In this document: positions 39,251 to 51,815 of the stretch, piece after piece
Position numbering within the stretch: the first letter of the stretch is position 1
Layout: every line of letters starts with the position of its first letter
Assembly (NCBI GenBank): GCA_964035545.1
Contig: OZ037770.1
Coordinates: 13,974,642-14,034,641 of the forward strand
Reading direction: 5' to 3'
DNA from: Bugula neritina
Taxonomy: Eukaryota; Bryozoa; Gymnolaemata; Cheilostomatida; Bugulidae
Length of the DNA: 60,000 nt
Notes under the pieces: model-generated
What the model saw: the letters and a program-made list of their open reading frames with translations, nothing else
Databases searched by the model: none
Told to the model about the DNA's origin: nothing
Program-made: the position numbers and the translations under genes

Positions 39251-41280
39251 ATGTATGTATGTATGTATGTATGTATGTATGTATGTATGTATGTATGTAT
39301 GTATGTATGTCTGTATGTATGTATGTATGTATGTACGTGTGCATGTTTGCATGTGTCCATCTGCCCATGTGTGCATATGTGCATGTGTGCATATGTGTAT
39401 AATAATGTATGTATGTATGTGTGTATGTATGTATGTACATATGTATGTATATATATGTATGTACATATGCATGTATGTATATATTATATGTGTGTATGTA
39501 TGTATGTCTGTATGTATGTATTTGTGTATGTATGTATGTACATATATGTACAAACATACATATATGTACATATATGTATGTTTGTACAATATCTGTGCAG
39601 TATGTGCATGTACAGCATGTGTGTATGCATACTTGATGTATATATACACACTTTTGTATAATATGTTTTGCAATGTGTCTACTTTGCTTACAACAGTGAC
39701 ATGTAAATATATAAAACTCATCTTTGTTGGCAAGTTGTCATTCTAAGGCTTGTAATCATACTACATGTCACGTAGCTCAATGTCATACCAACCTAGAATG
39801 TTGTAATGGTACTAGATTATGGCACTCACTACACACAGAGTGATTGCAATACACAAACAACAATAACACATACAGTATCCTCATAGCTGTGTCTTTACGT
39901 AACTGTACCTGAATCTTGACATGCTTATGAAAGTTCCTCAATCAATTTGAGACAAGTCCAGCTTGTTTTGAAAGTAATTTTACAATATTATTAAAAATTT
40001 AGAATAACAAATTATCTATTAGCTATTCATAACTTTGTATGCATTATATTTCAATAAACCAAACCTATAATACTCATGATACAATAATCTCTATAAATAT
40101 AAACTGAATATATCATTAATATGAAATGTCAAAAACATTATATAGTATTCAATTGCATAAACTTATATAAGCATTTATAAAATTTATTTCATTTTATAAA
40201 ACCTTCGGTTTGAAACTGTTGTTCAACATTCTATTATAAATACAGTTATCTAATAATAATTAAACAAATATCATTAAATTATTATGTATCAAATAAATTC
40301 AACAATATTTTTCTAATATAAACTATATGTTTAGTAAAGCCGTGAACATAAAATGTAAAAATATAGAATACCCACTTTATCATTCTAAAAGTACACTTCT
40401 ATTATTATATATTTCAGTTTGATGACTGACTAGTTTTATTGAACTCAAGCTAATGCTAAGCATACTCACCCAGGTCTTATTATTATATGGGACTAATTTA
40501 GACTAGTTTTTAACCATGCCTAATTTATACATAGTGGCAAAACAGATCTATATAACATAAACTTTATGAAAATATCTAATATCTAATATCTAATTATTGT
40601 TAATATATTATGCTTTATTAGTTAAAAGCATGTTGCTCTTTCAGCGCATACATAGATATATGAGCTACTGTAATGATATATATATATATATATATAACTT
40701 TGTTCTGAGCTAGCGAGGGGACAATTCCTAAAGCAGTGCATATATATTATATGTAGCTGCCAACTAATACTAAAAAAGTATTGTGTCATTGAGCAGGTAC
40801 CCAACATACATACAACTATACAGAAATTATCATATTTTAAGCTGTTATTATTTTGCAAAATTTGTAACTCACTGCATGGGCTTGAACTACTTGCATACCT
40901 TTTAAATCTATATAGTAGCAATATTTCAATTACAAAACTGTGAGTCATGTCACTAGGTCTTGCAAAAATGAAAAGGCAATACATTTTATCTTAGATGACT
41001 GCATGATATATATTTGCCAACTTAAAAAGATTCGCACATATCTTAGTGTCACTATAAAACTATATAATATATACTCTTTCAATTTACTGATGCCTATAAA
41101 CTAGCTAGCACCAGGTTATGATTATTGTACTAATTATTAAGTAATATACAGTATATAACAAGAGGGTCATGCTAAACAAGAGCTTACCAAAATATTTAAA
41201 TATTTTTGTTGGCAATATGCAGAAAATTTGCTACTGTAGTGTTCCTGGTATTTTTAGTATATTGCCTGATTTTGTTTCAC
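36528..41280. other. Intergenic region between AW2 and AW3
   Basis: 3' flank of unit 1 and 5' flank of unit 2. AT-rich, without a supported gene. It includes the large TA/TGTA array at 39192-39660. Frames at 38032-38581 cover duplicated non-coding sequence and are not preserved in the sister units. Confidence 0.6.
39192..39660. repeat. (TA)n and (TGTA)n microsatellite array
   Basis: TA dinucleotides (39192-39240) pass into TGTA tetranucleotides, then into a degenerate TGTA/TGCA-rich tail. All long frames on both strands here are repeat artefacts. Confidence 0.92.
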
Positions 41281-41343
41281 TGAAAATGAAATCATGGAAT
41301 TTTACAACAAATTATTTAAACAACATTTCCTTGAATTTTTGGG

Positions 41344-41352
41344 TATAAAAGG
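41344..41352 (+). promoter_or_regulatory. AW3 TATA box
   Basis: TATAAAAGG 58 bp before the ATG of AW3, with TTTCCTTGAA just upstream, as in AW2. Confidence 0.8.
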
Positions 41353-41409
41353 AGGCGGTTTTCAGATGTTTTTCATAACCAGTTTTGTCGTAAAACAAGA
41401 ATAAGAAGA

Positions 41410-43849
41410 ATGAATACTCTCATCATTACTTTCTTTGCAGTTCTGGCTGTTTGTTCAGGTGAGTAACAAAATAAAATATTCCATTTTAATTATGGGTGAT
41501 CAAAATGGCTACCATTTTTGATAGCTATGAATAATTAATAAAAATTGAATTATTTTACGAAAACACCACTGCCATTAGCTCAGTTTTGCATTATTAAAAG
41601 CCTAGCTTTATATATATAAGAGCTTAATAGCATACATTTCTTTGTTGTAATCTGTGCTATATATTAGAATAAAACCAAAATTTCCCCCCTTAAAAAAAAA
41701 AAAGGTTTTTCAAGCTTTGAAGCTTTAGATTATAATATACAGTAGCTCTAATATTTTTTATCAGCATCTCTCCCCCACTGCCCCCACCCATGTCCTACTA
41801 GCCAATGTGGATCCTACTTCCCTGGAAACACACCTTACTCTTGTCCATGCGGCTATGTCAAGGATGACTGTGGCTGTGAGAAACAGGACTGTCAGTGTGG
41901 TAAGTTGACTATAAACTAGTCTAACTTGTGCATATTCAAATTGCTTGATTGATTTCAACAAAATGGCAACTGTGAGACAGATTTGTGAGCTTTCGAGCTT
42001 ACAGAAAAGTTTTAACGTGGTTTTCTGAGTTTGCTTTCTAAATTTATTGCTCAACATTTAAGTATTGTCTTTAGGGTTTTCTATATACTGAATTTATTTA
42101 TGTAGTTACAAAACTGCTAAACTTGGTGAAGTCAATTTATTTACTTATCTATAGGTATATGATTTTTTAATAATTAGTTATTATACAAAAACAGGATCGG
42201 TCAGCTTCAAGTTTTTGTTTATAAATATTATCTGCAAGTTATATTAGACTTTTCCATAAAAGCTCATAAAAAATTATAAAAACTGAACATAATAATTTTT
42301 TATTAATTGATAACTATATTATGTAATCATGCAACATAAAAGTAGCATAGCACAATATTTCATATTTTCTATTGAATGCCAAATTTACCAACCTATTGTT
42401 TTATCAAAGCATCAATATAAATTTACAAAAAATTTCGGGGAAATACATAACAGTATAATATGTACAACGTATAAAGCAATGGATAAACATCAAATTTAAA
42501 TATAATATAATACATGCATATAATATTATATAATCAACTGAAAGTCTTTGATACTTGAGTAATGTATATCTTTCTAGTCGATTGTCCAGCAGCAGACTTC
42601 ACTAAGTTCTGTAAGGATGGATATAGAACTAGTGGGGGCTGTCCCGTCACCTCTCTCTGTGGTGAGTTATAGTTTATAAACACATAATTAATTTTGGGAA
42701 GACAATTAATAATATTGTGACTATCAGTGTCAACACACATTATATATACAGAACAAATATAAAGACAATATATTGTACAACTATTAAAAGGTAAACTAAA
42801 TGATTAGAGCTAAATATTCAAAACATGCTAATTTTTTTCTGAATAACTTAAACTGACAATTTTTTTAGTTTGAATTCGGAAGATGACACATGATGGTGTG
42901 ACTTTCATTGTCAAAGTATTTATGATGAGCAAATGTAGAACAAATATTGTACCATCATTAAAAAGAAAACTAAATATTTAGAATTACTTGTAAATATTCA
43001 AAACATGTATATAGTTGTATCAAAATTATTAAGAAAGCATAAAGTGTAATAATTAGTCTAATTCTACTTATCATATTGAACACAGTGAGTAACGGAGTGA
43101 GACTCACTAGGAGATGCCCCAACTCTCAGGAACCATTTGGACCTAAGTATAACCCAGGTTGTAGAAGTAAAGCTGATTGTGCTGCACCTGATGTGTGCTG
43201 TACTTCACCCTATTCTACCACCAAGTACTGCGTTAAAGGAGAAGTGTAAGTATTTAAAGCAAAAATAAAAGAGTAACCAAGATAAAAACAATTTTCTTAC
43301 AACTTTGTTAATTGCTTGGATATTATCATAATAACTGCTTTTTATATAAATTCTCTTTAAGGCCTATGCATGTATAGCTATTATAAGTATAATTATTATT
43401 AGCAACACTGTTACCAGCAAGTAAATGATTTATGTTACAGCATATCTCTTATATAATATGGTAAAGCTTTTCAAATTTTAAATATATAACATTTCAATTG
43501 ACTTTGCACTGAATATTTTAAAAATAAGTAAGCTAATAAGTGTACATGTACTCAAGTGTAAATGAACAGGTGACAAAATAATAATTGGGCAATATGTCGC
43601 ACAAATTTGAACGCATTTTATTTCAATATAACTTTGATAAATTACAATCTGCCTATAGATGTAACTGCTAGACATTTACAATTACTGCTGCAGTAGTACA
43701 ATCAGTTTGTTATATTTGACAATCTTTTAACTCGAAAGGGTCTTTTGAAATTAAACAAATAAATTATAGTTGAGTTTTCAATGAATATCTTACAAACTAA
43801 TTCCATTTGTGTATTTTACAGAGTACCTCCACTAAACCCACACTACTAG
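41410..43849 (+). CDS. AW3: secreted antistasin/WAP-like protein with an extra Cys
   Basis: Exons 41410-41458, 41765-41899, 42578-42661, 43086-43245, 43822-43849; 151 residues. Nearly identical to AW2, including the extra Cys45 (CPCGYVKDDCGC, codon at 41848-41850) and the C-terminus VVPPLNPHY. The Ala at residue 51 of AW2 is Asp here. Signal peptide MNTLIITFFAVLAVCS. Exon lengths 49, 135, 84, 160 and 28 are the same as in AW2 and AW4. It arose with AW2 by tandem duplication of a roughly 7-kb unit. Likely secreted; target unknown. Confidence 0.9.
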
Positions 43850-46800
43850 AACCTCCGGTAACCCAACTCAAGGCAGCTATATACGTTGAAGGACTTCTAT
43901 TTTATTGATGATAATAATAAATTACTTATGTTATAATTACAAACACAATAAAAATATATTTTGCTGAAACTAAAACAAAGTCAACTTCATTCAGTTATAC
44001 ATGAGCTAGGTGTGCATGGATGTATTTTTATATTTAATCATTTTACTCAATTTCTTCGTCATAACATTATGCTATATAGTGTGGAATGCTCCAATAAAAC
44101 ACAAAAGCTGCATCTTCAAATTCAGTTTTAATTTGAGCTTAATTTTAAATTCAAATTCAAGTTCACAATGTTAACTGATTTTCTTTCATATGCCCTTAGA
44201 CTTACTACTGAGCTGTTTCTAATAACAAGATTTACAATCTATAATATATATGTACCTTTGGTTAAGTTAAAAACTAAACTTACACAAAATCAGAAATAAT
44301 AGTTTTGTGATCAAGTAATAAAACTTGCAAGTACCTCAAACACTAAAATAAAATGGTTATTGCAATATCTAATCAACTATACATAAGGAGACCATCGTCA
44401 TAATATTATATTTATAAGCCAAGCCTTAATATACTTAACATAGACATAACTAAGAAAATTACCTTTAAAACAAATTCTAAAATAAATTTTAAAACATGCT
44501 ATGCTAATCTTTAATTAGAAATTATGTAACTGATAGCCATAACTAGAGAACTGAAAAGAGGTGCAAGCTAAACAAAACATTTGCTTAGAGTGTGTAGCCA
44601 AACAAACCGCATCACACTATAAATTAACTAAGGGAGACACCAGCTCTTACTATATTGCTGAGCTCTCCTGAATGTTTGATGTATTCTTCTAAAATAATTA
44701 CCAAAACAAATTATCTTCTGTGTACTTGTTGACATTGTACACCACCATCTCAAAAAGCAAAAAATTTTAATATTCAATCAACACCATCAGCTATCACGGA
44801 CTAATTTCAATCTGTTTTTTTAATTAATACTATTTGCATTCATTAATGCATATAAGGACAAAATCTCTAGTTGTTTTTACTTGCATTGTGATAAAAAAAT
44901 CTGACTAAAAAATTTATTTTGAAAGTGAAATTATTTTCACAATTTCTTGGATAAAATTTAGTTTTAGAATAATGATTCAATATTATTGCAATTTTAACAT
45001 ACTTTATAACTTTAGTTTATTATAGAATGCATTTTTCTGACAATGATGCTGCCAACAGCATTATTATAAGTGATGAGTCCTTATAACGCACAGCTTTGAT
45101 TATTTAGTAACTGGTTATAAGTTAATAAAGTAAACTTAAATCCAATATTACCCCAAGCTATTGAAAATTATGGTTTATCATTAGCTTGGTTTTTAAATTC
45201 AAACGTCACTATATATTCCAAAAATTGTCCTACAGGTATAGTTCTTTCCAAGGTTTTGTGGCAAATTAGCCAAGTGTACCTTGTTTACAATATAGTATTA
45301 TAGGCTTATAAGTAATATATATAACTTTATATTAAATGAATTATGTTATAGCTATTTGATATAGCAATATATAGGTCTAGGATAGCTATATTCAATAGCA
45401 AAAAATAAACTTACCTGGAGTTCTAAGCAACATTTTAAACTTTTGAGAAAGAAATTATCAGACTACATGGATATTCTTGTACACAGTGACTGAAGTGCAA
45501 AAGAGACATTTTTAAGTTTTAATATTTTCAATATTTTTTGGGCTGCAAATAATTTGACAATAATTTACGAAATGATTGAACATTTTGTTTGAAGCTTTGT
45601 TGTGAAATTAACAGCTAAATTAAATTGTACAGCAAGTATAAGGTATATAAATGAATCTAAACTTCCAATGCAAATGTCCTTTATGAGAAGAAAACAGTAT
45701 CAGAGTTGATAGTTTTTTTATTTTTAAAGCATAACTATAGTAAAGAAATTCACCGAGTGTATCTTTTTACATAAAACACACTTGTTTTTGGCCATTCCTC
45801 ATATGAGTGATGATGAAGCATTGCTAATGGCAACATATTGTCTCAAATCCTGGAAAAAAACATTCTCATAATGCACTCATGTTGACATCACATGTTTTCA
45901 ATAGCTAATCAAGTGTAAATTTGCACGATTTTTACCATATTATTTTTTCTAATTATAGTGTACATAATGATATGCATATGTATATGTGCACAGCATAAAT
46001 AATTAGTATGGCATATACATTTGTTTTTGAAGGAGGAAGCGTTGTGACTGTGAATATATAAAGTTATTTCACTAGGCAATGAATTTTGTAACATATTATA
46101 CACACACTTGTGTATAATATGTTTTGCAATGTGTCTACTTTGCTTACAACAGTGACATGTAAATATATAAAACTCATCTTTGTTGGCAAGTTGTCACTTG
46201 CAATTGAAGACATGTAATCATACCACGTGTCACGTAGCTCAATGTCATACCAACCTGGAATGTTGTAATGGTACTGGATTATGGCACTACACACAGAGTG
46301 ATTGCAATACACAAACAACAATAACTTATACAGGATCCTCATGGATATACCTTTATGTAACTGTACCTGAATCTTGACATGCTTATATGGAGGTTCCTCA
46401 ATCAATTTGAGACAAGTCAAGCTTGTTTCGAAAGTTATTTTAAAATTATTCAAAATGTAAAATGGCAAATCATTTGTGAAAATACAGTCATAACTTTTTA
46501 CATTTATATTTGGAACAAATAACAAGCACACACTATATCTGGCTTAATCCGTCTTTTAAATTTGTGCTTTTGAAAAGTAGCTTTACAATTATTCAAATTC
46601 TGGAATAGTATACCTTGTATGAAATAGTCATTAGCTTTTTACTTTGATTAAAAAAGACTTTTGCAGCTAACATGGCTGTAAGAATAGTTTTGGGATTTTT
46701 GCTCTTGCTTATATGTTAAGCTGAAACCAATCTATTAGCTATAATGTTCGTAAACACTAATGTAACATTTTAACAAACCAAACCTAGCTATGCCCACAAT

Positions 46801-48000
46801 ACAATATATATTATCTATATACTTCAACTATGGAATATCATATATTGATATGAAATGTCAAAACATTCTAATTCAATTACATGAACTTATATAAGGTTAT
46901 ATTCATAGAATTTGTTTCAATTTATAAAATCATCAGTTTGAAACTAATGTTCACCATTTTATTATAAATGCGGTCATCTAATGATAATTAGACAAAAACA
47001 ACCAATAAATTACTATAATGTATATCAAATAAATTAAACAATGTTTATCTGATACAAACCTATGTATTATATAGTTTTACAGCTAACATAAAATGTCAAA
47101 GTATAGAATAGCCACTATATCATTCTAGAAGTACAATTATATTATTATACTTTTCAGTTTGATGACTGACTGGTTTTATTAAACTCAAGCTAGTGCTGAT
47201 CATTCTCACCCAGGTGTTATTATTATATGAGACTAATTTAAACTATTTTTAACCAGGCTTAATTTATATAAACTGCATAAAAATATATAATTCTAATTAT
47301 CTAATAATTTTTAATGTATTATGCTTTAATAGTTAAACCATATTATAGCTCCTTTAGATACATAGATATGAGCTACCATATATAACTTTGTTCTGGGCTA
47401 GCGAGGAAACAAAAGCAACAAGTGCATGTATATTATACGTAGCTGCCAACTCATACTAATAAGTATTGTGTCATTGAGCGAATACTAAACACACATGCGC
47501 ACACAAACATACAAACGCTATTATACTCTAAGTTATTAGCATTATACAAAACTTGTAACTCATTGCATGGGCTTGAACTACTTGCATACCTTTTAAATCT
47601 ATAGTAGCAATATTTTAATTACAAAACTGTGAGTCATGTTACTAAGTCTTGCAAAAATGAAAAAGCAAAACATTTCATGTCAGATGTCTGCATGATTTAT
47701 ATTTGCCAGTATTCTAATTAAAATAAAAAAAAGTCGCACACATACTACATTCTTAGTGTCACTATAAAAATATATAATATAATATATTAAATTCTTTTAA
47801 TTTACTAATGCCTAAACTATCACCAGGTTATGATTATTGTACTAATTATTGAGTAATATACAGTATAAAAAAGAGTCATGCTAAAAAAGAGCTCACCAAA
47901 ATATTTAAATATATTTGTTGGCAGTGCAGCCAATATATTACTTCAGTGTTCCTGGTATTTCTAGTATTGCATGATTTTGGTGCACTGAAAATGAAATCAT
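43850..48000. other. Intergenic region between AW3 and AW4
   Basis: Holds an AATAAA for AW3 (43916-43921), the 3' flank of unit 2 and the 5' flank of unit 3. AT-rich. The only long frame is on the minus strand at 46064-46531, listed separately. Confidence 0.6.
46064..46531 (-). other. 155-codon open frame, doubtful
   Basis: Minus-strand frame in unit 3 with an internal Met followed by a hydrophobic stretch (MRILYKLLLFVYC) that looks like a signal peptide. The matching sequence in unit 1 (about 32320-32580) has an in-frame TAG where this copy has CAG, and in unit 2 (about 39665-39930) an insertion shifts the frame. No domain is recognised. Either a chance frame in duplicated non-coding DNA or the last open copy of a small gene; the first is more likely. 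Confidence 0.2.
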
Positions 48001-48048
48001 GGAATTTCACAACTGGCTTTTTGAGTAAGGTTTCCTCAAGCTTTTTAG

Positions 48049-48057
48049 TATAAAAGG
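48049..48057 (+). promoter_or_regulatory. AW4 TATA box
   Basis: TATAAAAGG 58 bp before the AW4 ATG, preceded by TTTCCTCAAG at the usual distance. Confidence 0.8.
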
Positions 48058-48114
48058 AGGTGGTTTTTATCTATTTTTCATAACAAGTTTTGTCGTAAAA
48101 CAAGAATAAGAAGA

Positions 48115-50333
48115 ATGAATACTCTCATCATTACTTTCTTTGCAGTTCTAGCTGTTTGTTCAGGTGAGTAGCAAAAGGAATTACAAAAGTCTTTTTTTAT
48201 TATGAGAATGACCGCTAATTTTGATAACTAAAGCTCATAAATATAAAATTATTTTATTAGAGCACAACTACTATAAGCTCAATTTTGTATTATGTTATTA
48301 CAATCTTAAGTTAACTAAATTTCATAATTAATGCCTTTATTTGTTTTGATATGCATTATATTAAAATACAACCAATTATATATTTATTATTTGCCACAAT
48401 GGCTTTTTACATTTGTAAAATTTAGATTATAAGATTGTACAAATTGTCATTTTTTATCAGCATCTCTCCCTCACTGCCCCCACCCATGTCCTACTAGTCA
48501 ATGTGGATCCTACTTCCCTGGTAACACACCATACTCTTGTCCCAAAGGCTATGTCAAGGATGACTGTGGCTGTGAGAAACAGGATTGTCAGTGTGGTAAG
48601 TTGGCTGAAAACTATAGTCTAACATGTGTATATAATATTCAAATTGTTTGATTGCAACGATAAATGGCAGCTGTGAAATCAATTGATCAGCTTACCCTCA
48701 CAGAAAATTTTCAACATACCTGTTTGAGTTTAGTTTCTAAATTAATTGTTTTACATTTAAGTAATGCCTTAAACTGTATTGCTGTAGCAAGTGTTTTATA
48801 TAACTACAACATAAAACTTCTAAAATTATTTCAGGCATCCAATTTACTTAATTATTAATATATAAAATTACTTTAAATTCTTAAAATATGGAAAAGCACC
48901 TAAAACTTACAAAGCGATGAATTATAAGTATGCATCAAATTTAGTTATTATGATATATGCAAAAGAAAAGTATTTATTATTGAGTATTTAATCTTTCTTC
49001 AGTCGATTGTCCAACAGCAGACTTCACTAAGTTCTGTAAGGATGGATATAGAACTAGTGGGGGCTGTCCCGTCACTTCCCTCTGTGGTGAGTAGTTTATT
49101 ACCTATTGGGAAGACAACTTACAGTATTGCGATTATCCTTTTCAAAAGTTTATATACTCAAAAAAAAATTGCAGAATTATTAAAACGTAAACTAAACAAT
49201 TAGAATTAAATATACATGAGGTTGTATCAAAATTGATACAAAAACATGAAGTACACTAAATAGCCTAATTCTACTTATCATGCATTATTGAACATAGTGA
49301 GTAATGGAGTGAGACTCACTAGAAGATGCCCCAACTCTCAGGAACCATTTGGACCTAAGTATAACCCAGGTTGTAGAAGTAAAGCTGATTGTGCTGCACC
49401 TGATGTGTGCTGTGCTGCCCCCTATTCTACTACAATGTACTGCGTTAAAGGAGAAGTGTAAGTATACTTACTACTGTATATATACAGTAAATATAAAATG
49501 TAGTTCTATATAAAAAAAATACAACTTTTCATCTTTTATATTATTATCATAATAATTGTTTTTATATATTTTTTATAATGCCTACATGTAGCTGTTAGGG
49601 AGGTGTAAATAAGGTCCTGTATTAAATTGGCAATGCTGTCATCAGCAAGGAAATTTGGTATATATGTTACAGCCTATATTTTATATTATATATATAGTAA
49701 AACTTACTCATGATGCATGTTTATATAGTCACCATCCCGGTGAGAAACCCCTGATGGAAAGGGTTTTTGTTAAGGAGGGCTAAGGACTTATTTAAATAAG
49801 GCACAAGAGCCTGGATGCTCTTCCTAACAATCACCAAATGGCCTTTGTTCGGGTTCGCACCCATGACCCTGTGATTACTAGGCAAACGCTCTAACTCCTA
49901 GACCCCAGCTGATCTCTTTATATATTATAGTAACGATTTTCAAAACTTATGTATATATATTATTTTAATTGACTTTGCAATGAATATCTTAGAAATACAA
50001 GTAAATAAATGAGTGTACATATGTTCAGGTAGAAATTAACAGCAAATAAAGTAATAATTAGACAATATGTTGCACAAATTTGAATGCAATTTAGTTTAAA
50101 AAAACCTTATTTATTGGATCATACTTTCATTTTGTCTATTATAGCTGCTGCTTTCAAATATTTACAATTATCGCTGCAGTTGCACAATCAAGTGTTTGAT
50201 AACTCTCATCAATTATATGTGCTTCTCAAATTTAAACCTATGACTTATTATATTTAACTTTGGAATGAATCTTCTACAAATTAATTTCATTCGTGTATTT
50301 TACAGAGTACCCCCGCTAAACCCACACTACTAG
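48115..50333 (+). CDS. AW4: secreted antistasin/WAP-like Cys-rich protein
   Basis: Exons 48115-48163, 48461-48595, 49003-49086, 49298-49457, 50306-50333; 151 residues. It has the same layout as AW2 and AW3 but reads CPKGYVKDDCGC, so the mature protein has 18 cysteines, an even number. The WAP-like module ends VCCAAPYSTTMYC. The last intron carries a SINE (49714-49916) not found in AW2 or AW3. The AATAAA kept in AW2 and AW3 is lost; ATTAAA at 50433 may replace it. Likely a secreted inhibitor or defence/matrix protein by domain type. Confidence 0.9.
49714..49916 (-). mobile_element. tRNA-derived SINE, main family
   Basis: Reverse-oriented copy in intron 4 of AW4, with GGTTCGGGTTCGCACCC-type box B, TTAGGAAGAGCATCCAG core and the AAGTCCTTAGCCCTCCTTAA tail. 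Absent from the same intron of AW2 and AW3, so it inserted after the unit duplicated or was lost from the others. Confidence 0.85.
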
Positions 50334-50438
50334 AACAACTCTCATAACCCAACTCAATTAGGCAGCTATACATTGAAGGACTTCATTTTATTGATAATAT
50401 CAAAAAATTTCTTATGCTATAATTATAAGAATATTAAA

Positions 50439-51716
50439 ATATAATTCATTGAAACTAAAATAAAATCCACTTTATTCAATTACATTTTTGCTATTAAACT
50501 TGGAGCACACTAGCTTCACTTATAGTTGCATATTATTAGCGCGGCGTGCTATTAGTGTTTATAATTACCATTCTGAAACAGAAAAAAACTAACTCACATT
50601 AGAGTTCAAGCTGAATGCACCTTAGATTTCAGTTTTAACTTGAATGTAATTCAAAGTTCAAGTTTTAGTCAACAATGTCAATTTATCTGCTTCAAACCTT
50701 TAGGCTCTTTACACTGAGATATTTCTATATTTATATTTCTATTTCTATAAAGATATTTGTTATCTAAATTGCACCATTTGGTAAATTACGGAACAAAATT
50801 TGAGAAGAATAATCTGACTCGTTCTAATTTATCTCCTGTAATTAAGGTAGCAAAGAACTAATTAGACATCAGTATAGATTTGTGTTGTACCAATTCACCA
50901 GAAAAAAATCATTTACGTTTGTGAATTATTAGCAAAAATAACTATAACTAAAGCGTACTATCTGAAACTGTTATTTATAATTTCAAGTATGCAAAACTAT
51001 AGAAATATAATAATATTGATAGTCAAAATATTATTGTATTTTATTTTGATAATGATGTTTTATACTTTTGAGTTATAGCATTATATCTTGTCAAAGCTGA
51101 ATAACTAGCAAAAGAGGAGAACTAGAAAAAAAATAACAAACTGTTTTGCTTACTAAAACCTTATTGCCTAAATCTGAACATGAGCAACCTCTTTCTTTGT
51201 CTATCTAATAAATTAAAAAGTAGTTCAACACACAACAATGATTATGTTGTTTCATTGTTGAAACTTTTCTTGTCTTTTAGTTTGTAGATATTACATGCAA
51301 TGCAACCATATTATAAATCAACATTTGTGCAGCACTTGTTTGAAGTTATGTATATATATGTAAGTTTTCCCAATATTTTTAAAACAGCGTTAGTTTATAT
51401 ACTTCTGCATAATAAAGCGATTTACAATTGCAATTATAAGTCATCAGTTTGGAATTTTAATGAAAGTTTTATTATATATTATACTTAAAATAAAATACTA
51501 TTTTGTAGCTAATTGATCGTAAAAGTGAACTGTTGAAAGTTATGTAACTTGAAAAGATTATTGAAAATCAATATAGCTGTTAGTGTATATTATAATAAAA
51601 TAGTGAGGAATAATAAATTGTTTCTTAGAATATAGTTGGTTTTGTTAGGGGAAGCTTGTGTTTAATCAACTGACAGTTACGGCAAATCTTTAATGAGCTC
51701 TACAAATATGAACAAA
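50439..51716. other. Convergent intergenic region AW4 / AW5
   Basis: 3' flank of unit 3, then AT-rich DNA without recognisable features. A 62-codon frame at 51300-51488 is judged to be chance. Confidence 0.55.
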
Positions 51717-51722
51717 TTTATT
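51717..51722 (-). terminator. Poly(A) signal AATAAA, AW5
   Basis: AATAAA on the minus strand, about 95 bp after the AW5 stop codon. Confidence 0.55.
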
Positions 51723-51815
51723 ATAAATATATAAAAAAAATTGATGAAGCATGCAATAGCACTTGTCAGAAACCCGTAGTGTTTAATTTTAACTTGTGTG
51801 TTGATAAAGTTATAT

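Larger units (their letters stand above)
37630..44860. repeat. Tandem unit 2 (contains AW3)
   Basis: Second copy of the tandem unit. By eye it is closer to unit 1 than unit 3 is, with long matching stretches through introns and flanks of the AW gene. Boundaries are approximate. Confidence 0.75.
44866..50720. repeat. Tandem unit 3 (contains AW4)
   Basis: Third and most diverged copy of the tandem unit. It has almost no microsatellite at the place where units 1 and 2 have long ones (about 46100), and it carries its own SINE in the last intron of AW4. Confidence 0.7.

Noticed and set aside
39103-39746. Several long open frames on both strands (up to 192 codons)
   Set aside because: They cover TA and TGTA microsatellites and code only for Tyr/His/Ile/Thr or Met/Tyr/Val/Cys repeats.
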